Source: Bacillota bacterium
GTDB lineage: Bacteria > Bacillota > Clostridia > Christensenellales > Pumilibacteraceae
Assembly: GCA_009780875.1 (NCBI GenBank)
Contig: WQZE01000046.1
Span: 1-7,239, forward strand
Direction: 5' to 3'
Length of the DNA stretch: 7,239 nt
Below the pieces are notes generated by a model. It had not been told where the DNA came from. It did no database searches and was given only the letters and a program-made list of their open reading frames with translations. Position numbers and translations under genes: made by a program. Below are positions 5,335 to 7,239 of this stretch, piece after piece; within the stretch, counting starts at the first letter, position 1; every line of letters begins with the position of its first letter.

Positions 5335-6503
5335 ATATACAGAACATTTGCATTGCAAGACCTGACAAGCGACCTTGCAACGGAAGAAATCAAAAACACG
5401 CTTGTGTATGCAAGCGATGGAGCGGTTGCAGATTTTGAAATCAATGAGGACTATTTGATGGACAACAATAGCCATATTGTATTGGTGGAAAAAACGGCGG
5501 CAGAGGTTGGGGAAATTATCACCTTGATTGGCGAGCGTGGCGAGTATGCTAGTGGGGTAATTTTTACCGTAGACAATGAAAACCTTAAAATTATTTTTAG
5601 GTCCATTTTGAGCATATTTGACCAAACCGTGCTCAATCCTAACCGTTTGGCAAGTAATGCTTGCAATTTGACTTTGTGTACGATGGAATAAACAAAACGG
5701 CGGAAATGCTGTTGGATTTGTTTAGTGGCAAGAACCAAAATGACGCATCCAAAAGGTTGCCTTTGCGGATGGTGACACGGGGAGGCGGGCAAACGGATGG
5801 GCGATGGAATGTACCCGCTGTGTGGAGCAACCGTGAAAACGATTACAACGCATTGGAGTGGATGAGGGACTTGTTTTTGCGGTTGAATGTGGTGATGCAA
5901 CCATCTTTGCAATTTGAGACCAGCCGTGCGTTTATTGAGATGTTTGTGAGCAAAAACCAAAAGGTGGGGGAGGTCATCAAAAATAACATTAAGGGGATTG
6001 TGTTTGAACAAGCAGAGAACGCCCTGCCATCGGCAACGGTGTGTACCGTGGTGGACAGTGAGAGCAAGCAAGAATTGCTGACATATTATTTGCTTGATAA
6101 TAATACGGTGACCACGGTTGCAGATGCACCAAACAGAGTGCAACCATACCGATTGACGGTGGCAGAGATAGACCAGAGCAAGAGCACGGACCAAAGGGCG
6201 GTGGCAGAGAATGCGTTGTTGTACAAAGACTTTGAGCATTTTATTGCCATCACCATTGACAAAAACCACAATTTTTATCCAAACTTGCAAATAGGTGACA
6301 GTGTGACGATTGTACCAAAAGTGATGGAGATGACCAAGGGTATGCCACCGCTGACGGACAAAGAACTTGCTACCATTGTGATACCCAGTGTGTATACAGG
6401 TAGGCAAGTGAGCAGTGAGAGCACGATAAGCAAATTATTTTTTGGGAAATTCAGGGTGGAGTATACGGATTTTATTCAACAAAATTATAGGAGGCAAAAA
6501 TGA
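5332..6503 (+). pseudogene. Baseplate hub / tail-associated protein with one-base frame break
   Basis: This gene occupies the position of the siphovirus hub (gp27-like, 'Tal'), which closes the tail tube tip. From GTG 5332 the protein reads VIYRTFALQDLTSDLATEEI, DFEINEDYLMDNNSHIVLVE, then GVIFTVDNENLKIIFRSILS, a pattern seen in hub proteins of clostridial-type phages. At about 5655-5664 the frame shifts: the first frame ends NRLASNACNLTLCTME at TAA 5689-5691, while the -1 frame takes over at LQFDFVYDGINKTAEMLLDL and runs to TGA 6501-6503. One missing T in GCTTGC (5659-5664) explains it. The intact form would have about 390 residues, enough for a hub but with no added lysin or fibre domain. 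A stop at 5655-5657 closes the second frame upstream, and no slippery heptamer is seen, so programmed shifting is unlikely. Confidence 0.68.
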
Positions 6504-7239
6504 AACAACTGGCAGTGACCGCCGCAGGGCGTGAGGTGGATGGAACCAATATTATTGATGAAAGATTTTTGGCGGAAAGCATACGCAATATCCGTGGATG
6601 GGATGTGGGTGTTTTGGACAACAGTAATCTCAGCCAAAATAGCAGTTTTGAAAACTATCTTAAAGACCCAAATCCAGACTTTGTATGGAGATTGACACCA
6701 CGGATAGCCGAGGATATCATTGTGGGGCGAGGGATGGCAAGTGCGTATGGGTATGATATCAAAAGTGAGGAGAATGTTAGTTTTTCTGTGGTGAGACCGA
6801 GCACGGGTACCAAATATGTGTTTATCTATTTGGAGTGGGATTTTTCGGATTTGAGCGTGCGGTACGGCAAAATTGATTTATGGGACAACGGATCCAACAG
6901 TGAATGGACACCCAACACGGCAGACTTGATAAACAACCCACTTGGAAACTACCAATTGCCCTTGTATCGGATTGCCATTGACACGAGCGGCAATATTACG
7001 GGTGTGCTCAATTGGACAGGATTGGGTAGAATGGCGAGTAAGGGAAACGCTGAAATCACACAAAACATCAATGGAGCCAACGCAACAGCCTTGGTGTACC
7101 GTGGTGTGATGTGGAGCAAACTCAGCGACCTTGCGTTGGAGTCCAAAAAGGCAAGGGTGGTCATTGACAACAAAAGTGGCAGCAATAATGAAATAACGCT
7201 AGCAAGTGGTGATAAACTCACCAACAAAGATGGTGGCTT
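6500..7239 (+). CDS. Baseplate or tail fibre protein, N-terminal part (runs off the window)
   Basis: ATG 6500 overlaps the hub stop as ATGA and follows AGGAGG (6489-6494) with 5-nt spacing. The frame is open for 246 complete codons to the window edge. The start MKQLAVTAAGREVDGTNIID is followed by a beta-rich domain (residues about 45-135: DPNPDFVWRLTPRIAED, then VGRGMASAYGYDIKSEE, KYVFIYLEWDFSD) and by LPLYRIAIDTSGNITGVLNW, a repeat-like turn common in upper-baseplate and fibre proteins of Gram-positive siphophages. Late in the fragment comes KKARVVIDNKSGSNNEITLA. It probably links the hub to receptor-binding parts. No carbohydrate-binding or enzymatic motif is visible in the part present. 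The frame is undamaged, unlike the two genes before it. Confidence 0.7.
   Translation, partial: MKQLAVTAAGREVDGTNIIDERFLAESIRNIRGWDVGVLDNSNLSQNSSFENYLKDPNPDFVWRLTPRIAEDIIVGRGMASAYGYDIKSEENVSFSVVRPSTGTKYVFIYLEWDFSDLSVRYGKIDLWDNGSNSEWTPNTADLINNPLGNYQLPLYRIAIDTSGNITGVLNWTGLGRMASKGNAEITQNINGANATALVYRGVMWSKLSDLALESKKARVVIDNKSGSNNEITLASGDKLTNKDGG

Larger units (their letters stand above)
1..7239 (+). mobile_element. Partial, probably decaying siphovirus-type prophage (tail module)
   Basis: The order HNH endonuclease, RusA, tail chaperone with frameshift, tape measure, distal tail, hub, baseplate/fibre is that of a siphovirus late region, all on the plus strand except one lipoprotein moron. No integrase, attachment site, terminase, portal or capsid gene is present in the window. 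Three genes carry frame-breaking or nonsense changes and one junction looks like a large deletion, which points to an integrated, degrading element rather than an active virion genome. Both ends are cut by the window, so the true borders are unknown. A phage contig with sequencing errors is the main alternative. Confidence 0.85.

Noticed and set aside
5655..5664. Programmed frameshift in the hub gene
   Set aside because: No slippery heptamer is present, and a single missing T gives a simpler explanation.
5451..6407. 318-codon antisense open frame opposite the hub gene
   Set aside because: It is the longest minus-strand frame but is rich in His, Cys, Trp and Gln with no recognisable domain or ribosome binding site, and lies opposite a coherent hub protein; it is a shadow frame.

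Overview
The window reads as the tail-gene segment of a long-tailed (siphovirus-type) phage or integrated prophage from a bacterium with Gram-positive-like signals: strong GGAGG-type ribosome binding sites, tightly packed and often ATGA-overlapping genes, mid-40s GC by eye, standard stop codons, and a lipoprotein with a classic lipobox. The host lineage cannot be named; an uncultured Firmicutes-like gut bacterium is a guess from style only. Integrase, attachment sites, tRNA, rRNA and CRISPR arrays are not seen.

Layout. 1-1006 holds the end of an early/accessory module: an HNH endonuclease gene split by a 2-nt frame break, then the N-terminal two thirds of a RusA-type resolvase. At about 1004-1014 the RusA reading frame runs directly into the C-terminal tail of an unrelated protein, probably the gene that once preceded the tail chaperone. 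Terminase, portal, protease, capsid and connector genes, which normally lie between, are absent. 1167-1269 is a non-coding spacer with tandem palindromic repeats and a hairpin before the next ribosome binding site. 1270-1877 is a tail assembly chaperone with a lambda gpG/gpGT-like -1 frameshift on a run of nine A. From 1874 to 2947 four tiny cysteine-rich proteins (51-57 aa) occur as two coupled pairs on either side of a gp10-like protein. A short tape measure protein follows (2947-3807).

On the opposite strand, 3840-4211 encodes a small lipoprotein with its own promoter and terminator: a typical 'moron' gene inserted between the tape measure and distal tail genes. 4329-6503 carries a distal-tail-like gene with an in-frame amber codon, then a baseplate-hub gene with a one-base frame break. 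6500-7239 is the start of a baseplate or fibre gene that runs off the window.

The structural genes would form one tail assembly pathway: chaperone loads the tape measure, tube polymerises around it, and distal tail protein, hub and fibre form the tip. Three broken genes plus a deletion-like junction suggest a decaying, probably defective prophage, unless some breaks are sequencing or assembly errors. The points most worth following up are the chaperone frameshift, the four mini zinc-ribbon genes, the lipoprotein next to the tape measure, and the RusA junction.
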